Shown here: piece after piece, positions 35,746 to 45,495 of the stretch
Layout of the letters: each line of letters starts with the position of its first letter
Position numbering within the stretch: the stretch's first letter is position 1
DNA from: Agrypnia vestita
Lineage: Eukaryota > Arthropoda > Insecta > Trichoptera > Phryganeidae
Assembly (NCBI GenBank): GCA_016648135.1
Contig: JADDOH010010209.1
Location: 1-64,000, forward strand
Reading direction: 5' to 3'
DNA: 64,000 bases
The notes under the pieces: model-generated
Database searches by the model: none
What the model was told of the DNA's origin: nothing
What the model saw: only the letters and a program-made list of their open reading frames with translations
Position numbers and translations under genes: made by a program

Positions 35746-36529
35746 AAACTATACAAATGTTCTAGGAAATGAATAGAATAACCGATGTGATTTTAAAAAA
35801 CGTGTAACCATTAAAATTAAAAATATAGCTACACTTACTTAAAAAATATCAACATCCATACCAGGTTTAAATCAAAACACCGACGTTATATTCCGTTTGA
35901 ACCGCAGTTTGCAAGAAAAGTCTGATTACTACCAACGGCGGAATGATAACGTCACGGAATATTTAAAATTTGAATTACTCCGTTGGTGTTATAGGTATTT
36001 CACTACAAATTTCGAAAATTTGGTTCACAGATGACTTCGGTTTTTGGGAAGAAATCGAATAATACTTTATTTCTTTTAGATTTCTGCTTAGTTTTGAAGA
36101 ATTCTACATTACCTACTCAAATCTAATTCTGACTATTTTAAATCATTTGACGCTGGAAATTCATAAGATACGATATTGCTGATAATTTAATCTATCAAAA
36201 TCTTGATTAAATTGACTTACACATGTTTTTAGAATTTAATCTTCAAAGCATGAAGTGTCTTATCAAAGCTCAAAACATCTGACATTTTAGAAATTGATAT
36301 AACCGCGTTAATTTGTGCCGCTCCGAATCGCTTTATTCTAGGAATTCCGTCCTTAAGTTGACCTTTTTTTTGGGCCGGCAAAACAGATGCGAGCAAAAGA
36401 CGCATTCCTGTTTGGCGGCATTAAAAATTATATTATTGCCCTAGAATAAGATAATGTTATTTTAGAATAAGATTTGTTAGTAAATACTATTTCGTAGCTA
36501 GTATTAGGTGTGATAACGCAAGCAGTAAT

Positions 36530-37010
36530 TTACGAACATTGCCGAGTATAATGGTTTTCGCGCCGAAAATATTTACGCGCGAATATTTCGGAGTATGGAG
36601 AATGGGTGCGCGGGGAGAGGCTCCCTGGGCAGCGAGAAGAGAGGTCGGTGCGGCAAGCCCAGATCAGTTCGCCCCGACCTCCCTCCCGGTGAGGCGAGTA
36701 TCAGCCCCGGGACGCCACCCGCAGAGAAGAAGACGCGACGACGAGGATGGCCGCCTTGCCTCGGATGGCGGCCGGTCCTCCACGAGGAGTTCCAGGAGGA
36801 AGACCAGATGTCTCCCGACGATGCAACGCAGCGGCGACGATCGGCGGGACAGAGCGCGTGGCCTGGGATAGGACACCGCGCCCCCGCCAGATGACGGCGC
36901 GGATCCCGCGCTCGTAGCAAGCACGCGACGCGGTGTGCCAGAGGAGCCACCCGCGGCAACCACGACCGCGGCTATGAGGGCCGCGGAGAGTGAAATGTGT
37001 TCCGTGCAAC
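36530..37010. other. GC-rich island of unknown nature
   Basis: About 480 bp with strongly elevated GC and CpG in AT-rich surroundings. Overlapping frames on both strands (for example 36539-36871 plus, 36573-36959 minus) exist only because stop codons are rare in GC-rich DNA; none shows a known domain. Possibilities: fragment of a GC-rich retroelement, a CpG-type promoter region, or foreign DNA. Confidence 0.4.
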
Positions 37011-37394
37011 GAGTGATAGGACACGATAAACTATGTAAATCAGGACTGCCTGCGTTTAGGCTAGGATTAGTTTTAGGTTAGTGATATTTTTTTTAGTTGA
37101 TAAGTCTAAAGATAGAATTCTGCTTTAATTAAATAAATTATGTAAATATTTAAATATTGGTGGTTGGTGTTTTTAAATTTCCCGCTCCCCCTCCCTTGGC
37201 AAGTGCATTTTAATCTTGATATGGAAAGGACGCGGAGCGCCTCGCGGCTATCAATCGTGATTGATTGATACGCGTTCATATCAATATATATTAAATTACT
37301 GTAAGTTTATTGTTATGTTATATGTTTTAATTCGTCTTTAATTGTTGTTATATTTTACAAAGAAAGGGAATATTATAAAAGCTGTTTATGGATT

Positions 37395-37732
37395 TTTTTT
37401 TTTTTGTAAATTTGACGAAATTAAAAAAAATATTTCGATTTTTTTCAAGTGAGAAAAACAAATATATCAATATCGGGTACTTAAATCAAATGTCACAGTC
37501 TTATTAGCATACCTAATAAATATTGCGTTTTCAAAATGATTTCTTTAAATATGCAATAATACAGACGCTTTTCACTAAATTAATGACTTTTTCACAAGTT
37601 TTACTATTTTTGGCGCGAATTTCGCAATTGTATTGCGATTTTTTTTATACCTTGAATTTAGAATTAGCGGGGTTCCGCGTAATTCGAATTTTTTTTTGGT
37701 CCCTGGAATTTCGAATTAACGAAGTTTTACTG
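37395..37732. mobile_element. pogo/Tigger-like element, copy 4 (left end missing)
   Basis: Right end CGAATTAACGAAGTTTTACTG and interior (AAGTGAGAAAAACAAATAT, TGCGTTTTCAAAATGATTTC) match 19552-20260. The left TIR is absent. Confidence 0.62.
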
Positions 37733-38345
37733 TTTTATATTAAGGGGGAATACTTACCCACGAAGCGCGATAGAGGCGATTTTTGTGATTTTTTTAAGAA
37801 AACCTACATGAATTATGGTATTTGTATCATTTTTACATGAAAGTACATACATTTAGGAATAGATATGTCAATTTTTTTATTAAAAAATGCCAAGTTGCCA
37901 ATTATCGATACAAACAGATACAAATCTAAAATAATGGTAACTGTGGTTTTTTAAGCCAATATAAACAGAGACAGATTAGTCATGTCTGAAAGTATGTAGA
38001 CACAGGCACCTACCTACTCGTCAGTATGACGCAGCCTGCAAAAAACGGGCAACGGGGAATTTATACAACACAATTCTCTGTAGGTAGGTAGGTTCACGCA
38101 GTAACTTGATTCCGATTATCGATTAATAACAAAAACCCCCGTTGAGGCGAATTCAGAATGAAGCACGAACGGGAAAGCGAATGACACAAATGATGGGAGG
38201 TTATGAATTAACGACATGTGCTGGTTGTTGTGAATAAACATATGCATTTATTAAATTTCAATTTCTCGCCATAGTTTGGGTTACAGTGCACACAATACTT
38301 TTCTTGCTTTCAATATACATTGGCAGTAGATACCTATGTAGGTAG

Positions 38346-39111
38346 ATCAGTGATGCAACGAATGTCATTTTTTAAGCATTCGCGGATGCGAATGCGAATG
38401 CGAATATCTGCTGGCGAATTCGTGAATGCGAATGCGAATACGAATATTGATTTTATATTAATTTGGCGCCAATTATGTATGGCTTAGCGGCTCAGTTTCG
38501 CGCGAGGCGCGTTCCGTTTGCATCTTGTTCCGAGAATTTCCGAGTTGATCTAACAGAAGCATAAAGAATAATTTTGTTTTTGTTTGTTTAAAGTGTTTTC
38601 TTATAAAACATAAATTATTTATAGTTTGTAATTGAAGAATATAGTTTTTGTTTGATTTTTGTTTTTAGTTTCGTTAAGAAGATTAAACCAATTAAGAAGA
38701 TCGAACCCAACATTAAAAGCTTATGTAAAGACTGATAAAAGTTTCAGAGAAGAATTTGTTTTTGTTTGTTTACATTGCATTATTATATTTTTTGTTTTCT
38801 AAGTTGTACCTAATGAGAAGTTACATGTTATTTAGTAGTGATCTGGAATTTTAAGCTTTATCACCCAATGTAGAAGTAGATGATAAATAAATAATACCAA
38901 ATGATAAAGGAAAGTGAAGACTGATAATGTGATTACGAGGTAAAGTTACTTTTTCTAATAATAATAAAAAAGAAATGAATGGATTTTATATTAGCCATGT
39001 ACATGTTTTTTTCTGATGTTCATGTTCCCTCGAACTTTGCGAATGCGATTGCGAATATGCAAAAATATGCGAATATTCGCGAATGCGAATGCGAATCTTC
39101 GTTACGTCACT
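38346..39111. mobile_element. hAT-like non-autonomous element rich in GCGAATGCGAAT
   Basis: Inverted ends CAGTGATGCAACGAATGTC and, from the right, TAGTGACGTAACGAAGATTC. Both ends carry tandem GCGAATGCGAATGCGAAT arrays (38385-38450 and 39040-39100), in opposite orientations relative to the TIR. The TIR style is hAT; no clean 8-bp duplication was found. Confidence 0.65.
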
Positions 39112-40560
39112 AATAAATATACCATTAATGCGTGCCGTTTGACACCACTATTCAAAATGTTTAAAAAATAACACGTGAAATGATTTTCGCGTTTGAATTG
39201 AACTTGTTCCAAAAACTCCAAAAAAAATTGCCAAAACTCACAAAGTATAAAATTGTACAGAGATGAACTGAAATCCTTCTTTAGGCGAGGGGATTGGACC
39301 ACAGCGGAAGTATATCTTCCCTCGGTTATAGGTATTTAAGACAGATTTACAATGCAGTTAAAGTATTTATTTTTGCATAATGAAATCCCCACGAAAAAAT
39401 AAACAAAAGTAATTTTTGCAACAGATGTTGTGCTTTTTTAATTTTGTTCCAAAATGAGTCTCTTCAAGTAAAAACGTCTTTTTTAATAAAGAGCGACATT
39501 TTAATTACGACATTATACTTTTTAATGATTATTTCCATGATTATTTAAAAATTTACAAGCTTCAAGTAGTATTTTATTACCTACCAGCCAGATAGTCTAC
39601 CAATAATATTTCTTTAGTTCATGTCTACATATTTTGGTGGTTTGTGCTAAAAATCCCTTAAATCAACCATTCTTTACTTCGAATAGACGTCTAGTGGAAC
39701 GTTTAGATTAAGAAAATCTACCAGGCGTGCATTGGGCACGAAAAATTGGCCAATGTAGAAGACTTGACAAACTCAACTCAAATGAATTAAATAAATCAGA
39801 ATGCTCTAAAACAAATGTTAAGTTAGTTATTCAAAATTATGAATTTAAATGATTTGATTTATTTATTTCAAACCTGTCAAACGTATAACTTCAAATTGGC
39901 GGCATTAATTTTTCGACTTTTTAATTGATTAACACATAAATCATTCCATTTTTGAAAGAAATCCACTTTTTAAATTGACGTTAATTTACCAAGCTGCCTT
40001 GGCGAAATTGGATAACGCGCCATTCCCGGATTGAGTGGAGGTCCGTTTGTTCCGATCCCAAGCGGCTCAAATATTTTTCGTTAATTTGATTTTTCTGTAT
40101 GTCTTTTCTAATTGATTAATAAAAGTGTTATAATTTTAATTAAAGTTTTATAATACGAAGTAAACAACGTGTGTATTATTAATTTTTCTAAAAGTTAATT
40201 ATAATGGACTTCCGCAAGACAAAGCAGGAAAATTTAAAAATATTCTATTTCTTCGCCTTTTGCCTCTGAATCGAAAAGTTTATTATAATTATAAGTAAAA
40301 TGGCAAACTGTTAAGATGAATGTTATACTTTTTATTTAAATATTGTTATTTTTCTCCAATGTATTTGAATAGGCGATTAAAAACGACAAGTATTAATGGC
40401 ACTCAGTATACCCACTGATCTGATCCTACAGGACTCAGGATCGGACGCAGGAATACTGAATGATTTTGATTAACATATTTACGCATTTGTAAAAATGTCT
40501 GGTACATGTAAACTGCTATTAAAATATTTCAAACAAGCCATAAAACATTATGTCGGGTGA
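39112..40560. other. AT-rich intergenic DNA
   Basis: No coding region or bounded repeat recognised. Confidence 0.45.
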
Positions 40561-40589
40561 ACTTACAAATATCGAAGTATTTTAAATCA

Positions 40590-40930
40590 GTTGTTTCGTA
40601 ATCGCTGACCGGCGATCGAAATAATGAAGTGTCATTGGTCGAAATTGGCGTTCGAAGTATTCTGCTCCAATCGCTAGCCAGGATTTTAACGTGCGAAATC
40701 CGAAACAGTTGACAATTAGATTTTGATGTTCCGTTGTCTTTTTTCCGTTGGAAGATTGGCGTTTTTCGCGCGGTTCCTAAAAATACGACGTATCCGATGT
40801 TGAAAGTTTAAGCCTCTCGGAAATGGACTTGTAGCTCTGTTTCCGTATTCGACGTAGCTTAAGTTTAAGTTAAAGCCTTTCGAAAATAGACATATGGCGC
40901 TCTTACAACTCCGTAAGTACAATTTCAACT
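40590..40930 (+). repeat. LTR-like dispersed repeat, copy 2
   Basis: Collinear with the reverse complement of 26600-27105 (CGCTAGCCAGGATTT, GTTTAAGCCTCTCGGAAATG, GTTTCCGTATTCGACGTAGC). Contains an internal imperfect duplication of the AAGCCTNTCGGAAATNGA segment. Confidence 0.45.
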
Positions 40931-41149
40931 ATGTAAGTAGCTAGTGGATTTAGTAGAGATTTTTCAAATGTCTAAACCATGCGCTTTATTGGCTTTTTCT
41001 TTCTTTACTCCGACCCACGTTCTGTGGTGGCAATTCCGTCCATCGTCGTTCATCAGTAGATATTCACGTTACTTTCATTTAAAAAAAGTCATAAAATAGT
41101 AAGTGTTTACTTATGTTAAACAATAATTTCTAAGCGTGTCTTCTTCTCT

Positions 41150-41430
41150 CTGGCTTCATCCCAACTCGCTGTCGTTGTCAACTATTGGGGTCAGCATTCC
41201 TCTTTCTTAGGCTATACCTACGTTATTCTGTCCTGGATAACGTCATCCAATCTGTGCCTCTGCATGTGACCATCCCTTTGCCATGATTTTTTTGGTCTTC
41301 CTCTGGATGTAATTCGGAGAAGGTCCATGGAGATCGCCTGGTTAACAATGCGTTCGGGTGCTCTGTGACAAACGTGGCCATACCATCTCAATTGATTTTC
41401 AATCAAAAAATTCAGTATGAGCAAAGAAGA
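41150..41430 (-). mobile_element. LINE ORF2 C-terminal fragment
   Basis: Minus-strand frame: NFLIENQLRWYGHVCHRAPE, then RIVNQAISMDLLRITSRGRP, then KKSWQRDGHMQRHRLDDVIQ. The LRWYGHV...R..GRPKK-W pattern is typical of the C-terminus of insect non-LTR ORF2 proteins. Confidence 0.75.
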
Positions 41431-41608
41431 CAGAAAGTCTAATTTCCTTCATTTATATCACCAGGTATGTGCAGCTTGTACCTACATTGAAATAAGCCAT
41501 GGATAACAAAAATTAAGTTTGTGACTGTACTTCTGTTTTCATGGTTTTTCAGAATCTTCCGATTTTTTGTTTTCTGGAGTATTATACCATGTGACGTGAC
41601 AATCAGCC

Positions 41609-41640
41609 CTGATGATGAACCCTGCAATAGGACCCGAAAC
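41609..41640 (+). ncRNA. hammerhead-like core of a Penelope-like element, copy 3
   Basis: CTGATGA (41609-41615), AACCCTGCAATAGGACC hairpin, then GAAAC (41636-41640). Both core boxes are intact; stem II is weaker than in the 12.6-kb copy. Flanking TTTTCTGGAGTATTATACCA is shared with the other copies, confirming a dispersed family. Confidence 0.55.
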
Positions 41641-41699
41641 CTCGGCCAAAAAGGCACAAACCAGAAATGTATGCACCTATCAGTTACCAATCGTAGCAA

Positions 41700-42520
41700 C
41701 AAATAGTATCTATAGGATTTTTAGGATTCTAATTTATCGGAATATTTAATTTAATTTATTTAATTGATAACACATATAATATTTTATTACAAAGGTAGCT
41801 CGAAAATATTAACAATTAAATTTTAATACCTCACCAAAAATAATTATGATTCTTGTTTGTGGTGAGGAATAATCACTTACAATCATATAGATAGTGTAAA
41901 CTAATTTAATAAACAATGAGAATTAGGTAATATACGATGTATCTAATATATCTAAAATCTTTGAATAGGTAGTCAAAAAGAGACTAAACTCAATCACAAA
42001 AGTCAATTCTACAATAAATGTGAATCCATTCGGGTTCATTGGGAGAATATGCACACAAGACGTAACCGCAAAAAATCCACCATCATACAAATTATGATTG
42101 CTCTTATTTCGTCAATAAAATGATTATTTTCTTCGTAAAAGGTAATTAATTCTGAGATAATTTTACAGCTGCGAAAACGCTACACCACCGCAAAAATAAT
42201 TTTCATGTTCCTCGAACTATGATTTTGGTACTTATGCCCAAGTCCGTCACTGCCTAAACAAACTGCTCGCTGAATACACATTTATTATACACCTTTGCTT
42301 TTGCATATCAATTTACTATATAGCTGCCCACATTAATACTGTCAACAATATGAATCCTTCAGAAATAAAACCACACGAGGGGAGGTTGGGAAGAACTGGC
42401 TACAGGTACAATATAAACAATAATTTCTGTCTATAGGGGAATCTTCTCATCCGCATGTAATATTTTTTATATATGTCGAATCGTACACATAGTTGATAAT
42501 TTAGGCATTAAAAAGTTCCT
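41700..42520. other. AT-rich intergenic DNA
   Basis: No feature recognised. Confidence 0.45.
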
Positions 42521-42524
42521 TTAA

Positions 42525-43224
42525 TCGCTTGTTCAGACACAGCGGGAACCGTTCAGTTTCAGAATCGCGTTTCAAAACACGCGATTTGTGTCATCTGTTC
42601 ACACAGCCGCGGTTAATAAGCGATTTGTGCGCGCGAAAATAAACGTCAGTTTGACAGTTCTGGTGCCGTTCTCCATCTTTGAATATCAGACATATATTCG
42701 CTCATTACTTTGTTAACGACGGCCGTGTTCCATGGCAAGACACATAAATATCATTCTGTCAGTTCATTTTTGGTGAATAAATACCTACTTCTCTAAAATA
42801 CTCTTTTTTTCCACCATTTCCAAATATCTCCACCAACTCCTGCCAAGCTTGGTTCTTGGCGTATTTGAGTAATCCTCACACTGAAGATCCCATATTACAG
42901 GTCTTTTCTCCACTTCATCAATAAAAAAATCAGTGTCAAAGCGATCCATAACCATAAAAAAGAGAATATAATCCACGCGTGCTCCTGTTTCGACATGGAA
43001 CCGTGCGGTGCCCGCAACGCGACTGAACGCTGTCGTAAGGCTCCATAGTAATAGGATTGTGCGGGCGCCGTGCGGGTCTATTTTCTAGCGGTTGGGTTGC
43101 GGGCACCGCAGCGGTTGACTAACCGCACGGTTGTGTCTGAACGATCACATACAAACCTAGGTAAATGAGACCCGCACGGATCTCATGCGATTCTGAAACG
43201 GCACGGTTCCCGCTGTGTCTGAAC
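42525..43224 (-). mobile_element. Harbinger-like non-autonomous element with MADF relic, copy B
   Basis: Left TIR CGCTTGTTCAGACACAGCGG, right CCGCTGTGTCTGAAC; the last six or seven bases of the right TIR are gone and a different inverted-repeat element starts immediately. This copy lacks the small duplication (ATTACAGGTCTTTTCT) seen in copies A and C and so keeps the best MADF reading frame. Confidence 0.82.
42785..42952 (-). pseudogene. MADF-domain protein fragment carried by Harbinger-like element
   Basis: Minus-strand frame from the ATG near 42952: MDRFDTDFFIDEVEKRPVIW, then DLQCEDYSNTPRTKLGRSWW and RYLEMVEK, then a stop. FI-EVEKRP-IWD...DYSN...K..SWW is the first helix and turn of a MADF (Myb/SANT-like) domain. 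Known biology: PIF/Harbinger transposons encode a separate Myb/SANT-like DNA-binding partner of the transposase, so this is likely a relic of the parent's second gene. Only about 48 residues remain; a typical MADF domain is about 85. Confidence 0.68.
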
Positions 43225-43227
43225 GTA

Positions 43228-43764
43228 CACGATTTTCGTATTTGCTAAATTTAACGTAAACTTATTAAATCATTTTGCAAAACCCATTTGAAAGTGAAAT
43301 TTTCTTAGTACGCATGCAAAATTTAATTAAAATAATCGACGTTTTAATGGTTTTATGGATACTGCAATATAGGAAACAGAACGTTTAATTTTTAACGTTC
43401 TCCTTTTTTAAAACTATATATTTAACAACTTGTCGAAAAATATTATCTGAATAGAACCACTTCTTCTTCAAACTATATAAATCAATTTGTAAATATAATA
43501 TTTGGTCTTTATTTGAAAATATACGAGATTAAGTGTATCAAAGATAACTCTATTGCATGAAAACTAAAATAGTGTTTCGGGGTTATAATTTTTTTGATGT
43601 TATAACAATATATTTGTTCATATTTTTTTAAGGAAATGCTTCAAGAGTAAATGGGTCTATGATAATAAAATTAATTAAAAGCCTGTTTAGGTACGGGTTT
43701 TGCAAAATGATTTAATAAATTTACGTTAAATTTAGCAAAATCAAGAGCAAATACGAAAATCGTG
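43228..43764. mobile_element. about 540-bp inverted-repeat element abutting copy B
   Basis: Left arm ACGATTTTCGTATTTGCTAA...TAAATCATTTTGCAAAACCC and right arm GGGTTTTGCAAAATGATTTA...GCAAATACGAAAATCGTGT are inverted over about 60-70 bp; the right arm has a 9-10 base insertion. No ORF. Superfamily unknown. Confidence 0.68.
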
Positions 43765-43999
43765 TGAGGAGTCTCTTAAGTCTGTTTGCAAACGACCACT
43801 TTAAAGTTAATTAAGTGTTAATAAGCGAAAAAATATAATATTATGCTAATCATAATAATCATATATCAAATAATAAGTGAAAGATTTTAGGTGAACTTTT
43901 AGTAAGAAGGTGTAAAAAGATTTCATTTGCCTGTGGTAAATTTTAATTATTAAATCTCTTAGTAAAAAAAGAACAGTGGTGTATTATTTATTAAGGTAT

Positions 44000-44740
44000 A
44001 GATACACAGCATGCCCTAACAATTGTAAACACTTGCTCATTATTAGCATGCTTAAAATAAGCATGCTCTAAGCTAACAATCAAACACACATGCTTATTAA
44101 TGGCATGCTCTTGTCATGGAATAGAGATGCTCTTGTTCAAAATGGAAACCTTGCAAACTGAAATAGCAAATTCAAGTGAACCAATAAATCAAAACAGTTC
44201 CCGAGTTTCCAACCGCACATTTTTGATTTTAGTTTTTATAATTTTTATTGTAAGATTTGAATCATTCATGCCTTTTAATATAGTTTCATAAACATTATTT
44301 CTTGCTATATTATTTTTACACAACGGTGACTGAGTATTCCACAGACATTCGTGATTCCTATAATAAGTCATGTTTTGTCATCTCCCCAACGCGCCATATT
44401 TGTTTAATCTGTTGCGGACTGAGAAGATCGCATTGATAATCGATACTAGCCGCGAATGACATAAGCAAGCCTGCTCACACATGCTCAAAAGATACCCCTT
44501 CTCATGGTGAATGACATTAGCATGCTCATAAATCAACCGGCGGTTGATTTTTGAGCATGCCACTAATGAGTATGCTAATTACTAGCAATGTGCGTACACA
44601 CATGCGCCCTTGAGGTGAGTATTTCGCGAAAACGGCGCTATACAAATTATCCAATTATTATTATTATTATTATAAGCAAGGCCTAAAGAAGGTCAATACT
44701 GCGCATGCTCACGTGCCACTAATAAGCATGTGTATCAGTA
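44000..44740. repeat. cluster of GCATGC-type palindromes
   Basis: About ten copies of (A/G)GCATG(C/T)T-like words, e.g. 44044 TAGCATGCTTA, 44059 AAGCATGCTCT, 44101 GGCATGCTCTT, 44520 TAGCATGCTCA, 44557 GAGCATGCCAC, 44722 AAGCATGTG, in both halves of the interval with inverted flanks (TTATTAGCATG near the left, CACTAATAAGCATG near the right). Possibly the subterminal repeats of a MITE. Confidence 0.5.
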
Positions 44741-44871
44741 CCTTTACCTTGTAGTAGTAGGCTTGATATTCGTATTCGTGATAGTAGTATTCGTTGCATC
44801 ACTAATTATTACGAAATGTATCTCTTATTTCGGTATCTTTTCAATGTATGTGCTTAGGAAAAAGTCACGCT

Positions 44872-44872
<1 letters not shown>

Positions 44873-44912
<40 letters not shown>

Positions 44913-45086
44913 GTATTTTTTTTTACGCTTCAACAGGCCAGGAGGCCCAATTACAGAAGCGAAATACATCACAAAACACCCAGGCTTGAGTAAATCACAT
45001 TGATTAAAATGTGACCTCACCGGGAATCGAACCCGGAACCCTCGGTGTGGGAAGCCAGTGTCATATCCACTGCACTACGAGGGCCG
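44873..45086 (-). mobile_element. tRNA-derived SINE with long poly(A), inserted in a hAT MITE arm
   Basis: Read on the minus strand: tRNA-like head from about 45086 to 45013 with A-box-like TAGTGCAGTGGAT and B box GGTTCGATTCC, then a body (GTGATTTACTCAAGCCTGGG, TGTAATTGGGCCTCCTGG) and a terminal A tract of about 30 (T run at 44877-44909). The flanks AAAGTCACGCTTC and TTGTTCTCACTGCACGCTCC together form the right arm of the MITE family at 14088 and 25447. Long uninterrupted poly(A) suggests a young insertion. Confidence 0.85.
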
Positions 45087-45364
45087 CCTCTTCTTGTTCT
45101 CACTGCACGCTCCTGATGAGTAGGTATATATGCTAAACGCTAAAAAATGTGAATTGAATAGCTCAAATCGGTTGAATTTTAACGAGAATTTCCGTTTCCT
45201 TTGGCTCCGCATTTATTTCTATTATTTTATTATTTATGGTTTCTATTCACACCCAGCTTACCCAACTCTAGTAAGGAAACAACTTTTTTTGAACCGCTGC
45301 AACTTCTCAGCGCAGCTACCTCAGCTTCTAAGAAGTCAGGAGTCGTCAGACAAGAATGAAGGTG

Positions 45365-45405
45365 TATAAAGGTCCAGCAAAAGGGGATTCTCCTCAAACG
45401 CTCAG
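45365..45405 (+). promoter_or_regulatory. TATA-box core promoter of secreted peptide gene
   Basis: TATAAA at 45365-45370; an initiator-like CTCAGC at 45401-45406 lies about 32-36 bp downstream. The start codon is at 45463. Confidence 0.6.
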
Positions 45406-45462
45406 CGGTCTTCAGCGAGTTCGGCTGAGTAAGCGTCACGACTCGAATCATTCAAACCGACA

Positions 45463-45495
45463 ATGAAGGTCAGCGTAGGAATATTATTTGTCGTG
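45463..45495 (+). CDS. secreted peptide exon 1 (signal peptide start)
   Basis: ATG in context CGACAATGA; MKVSVGILFVV; donor GTAAGTG at 45496. An intron splitting the signal peptide is common in small secreted insect genes. Confidence 0.82.

Noticed and set aside
36539..37024. Five overlapping open frames on both strands
   Set aside because: They coexist because GC-rich DNA has few stops; none has a recognisable domain.
45013..45086. Possible functional tRNA gene (minus strand)
   Set aside because: B box and approximate cloverleaf arms exist, but the acceptor stem has mismatches and the sequence runs into a SINE body and poly(A).
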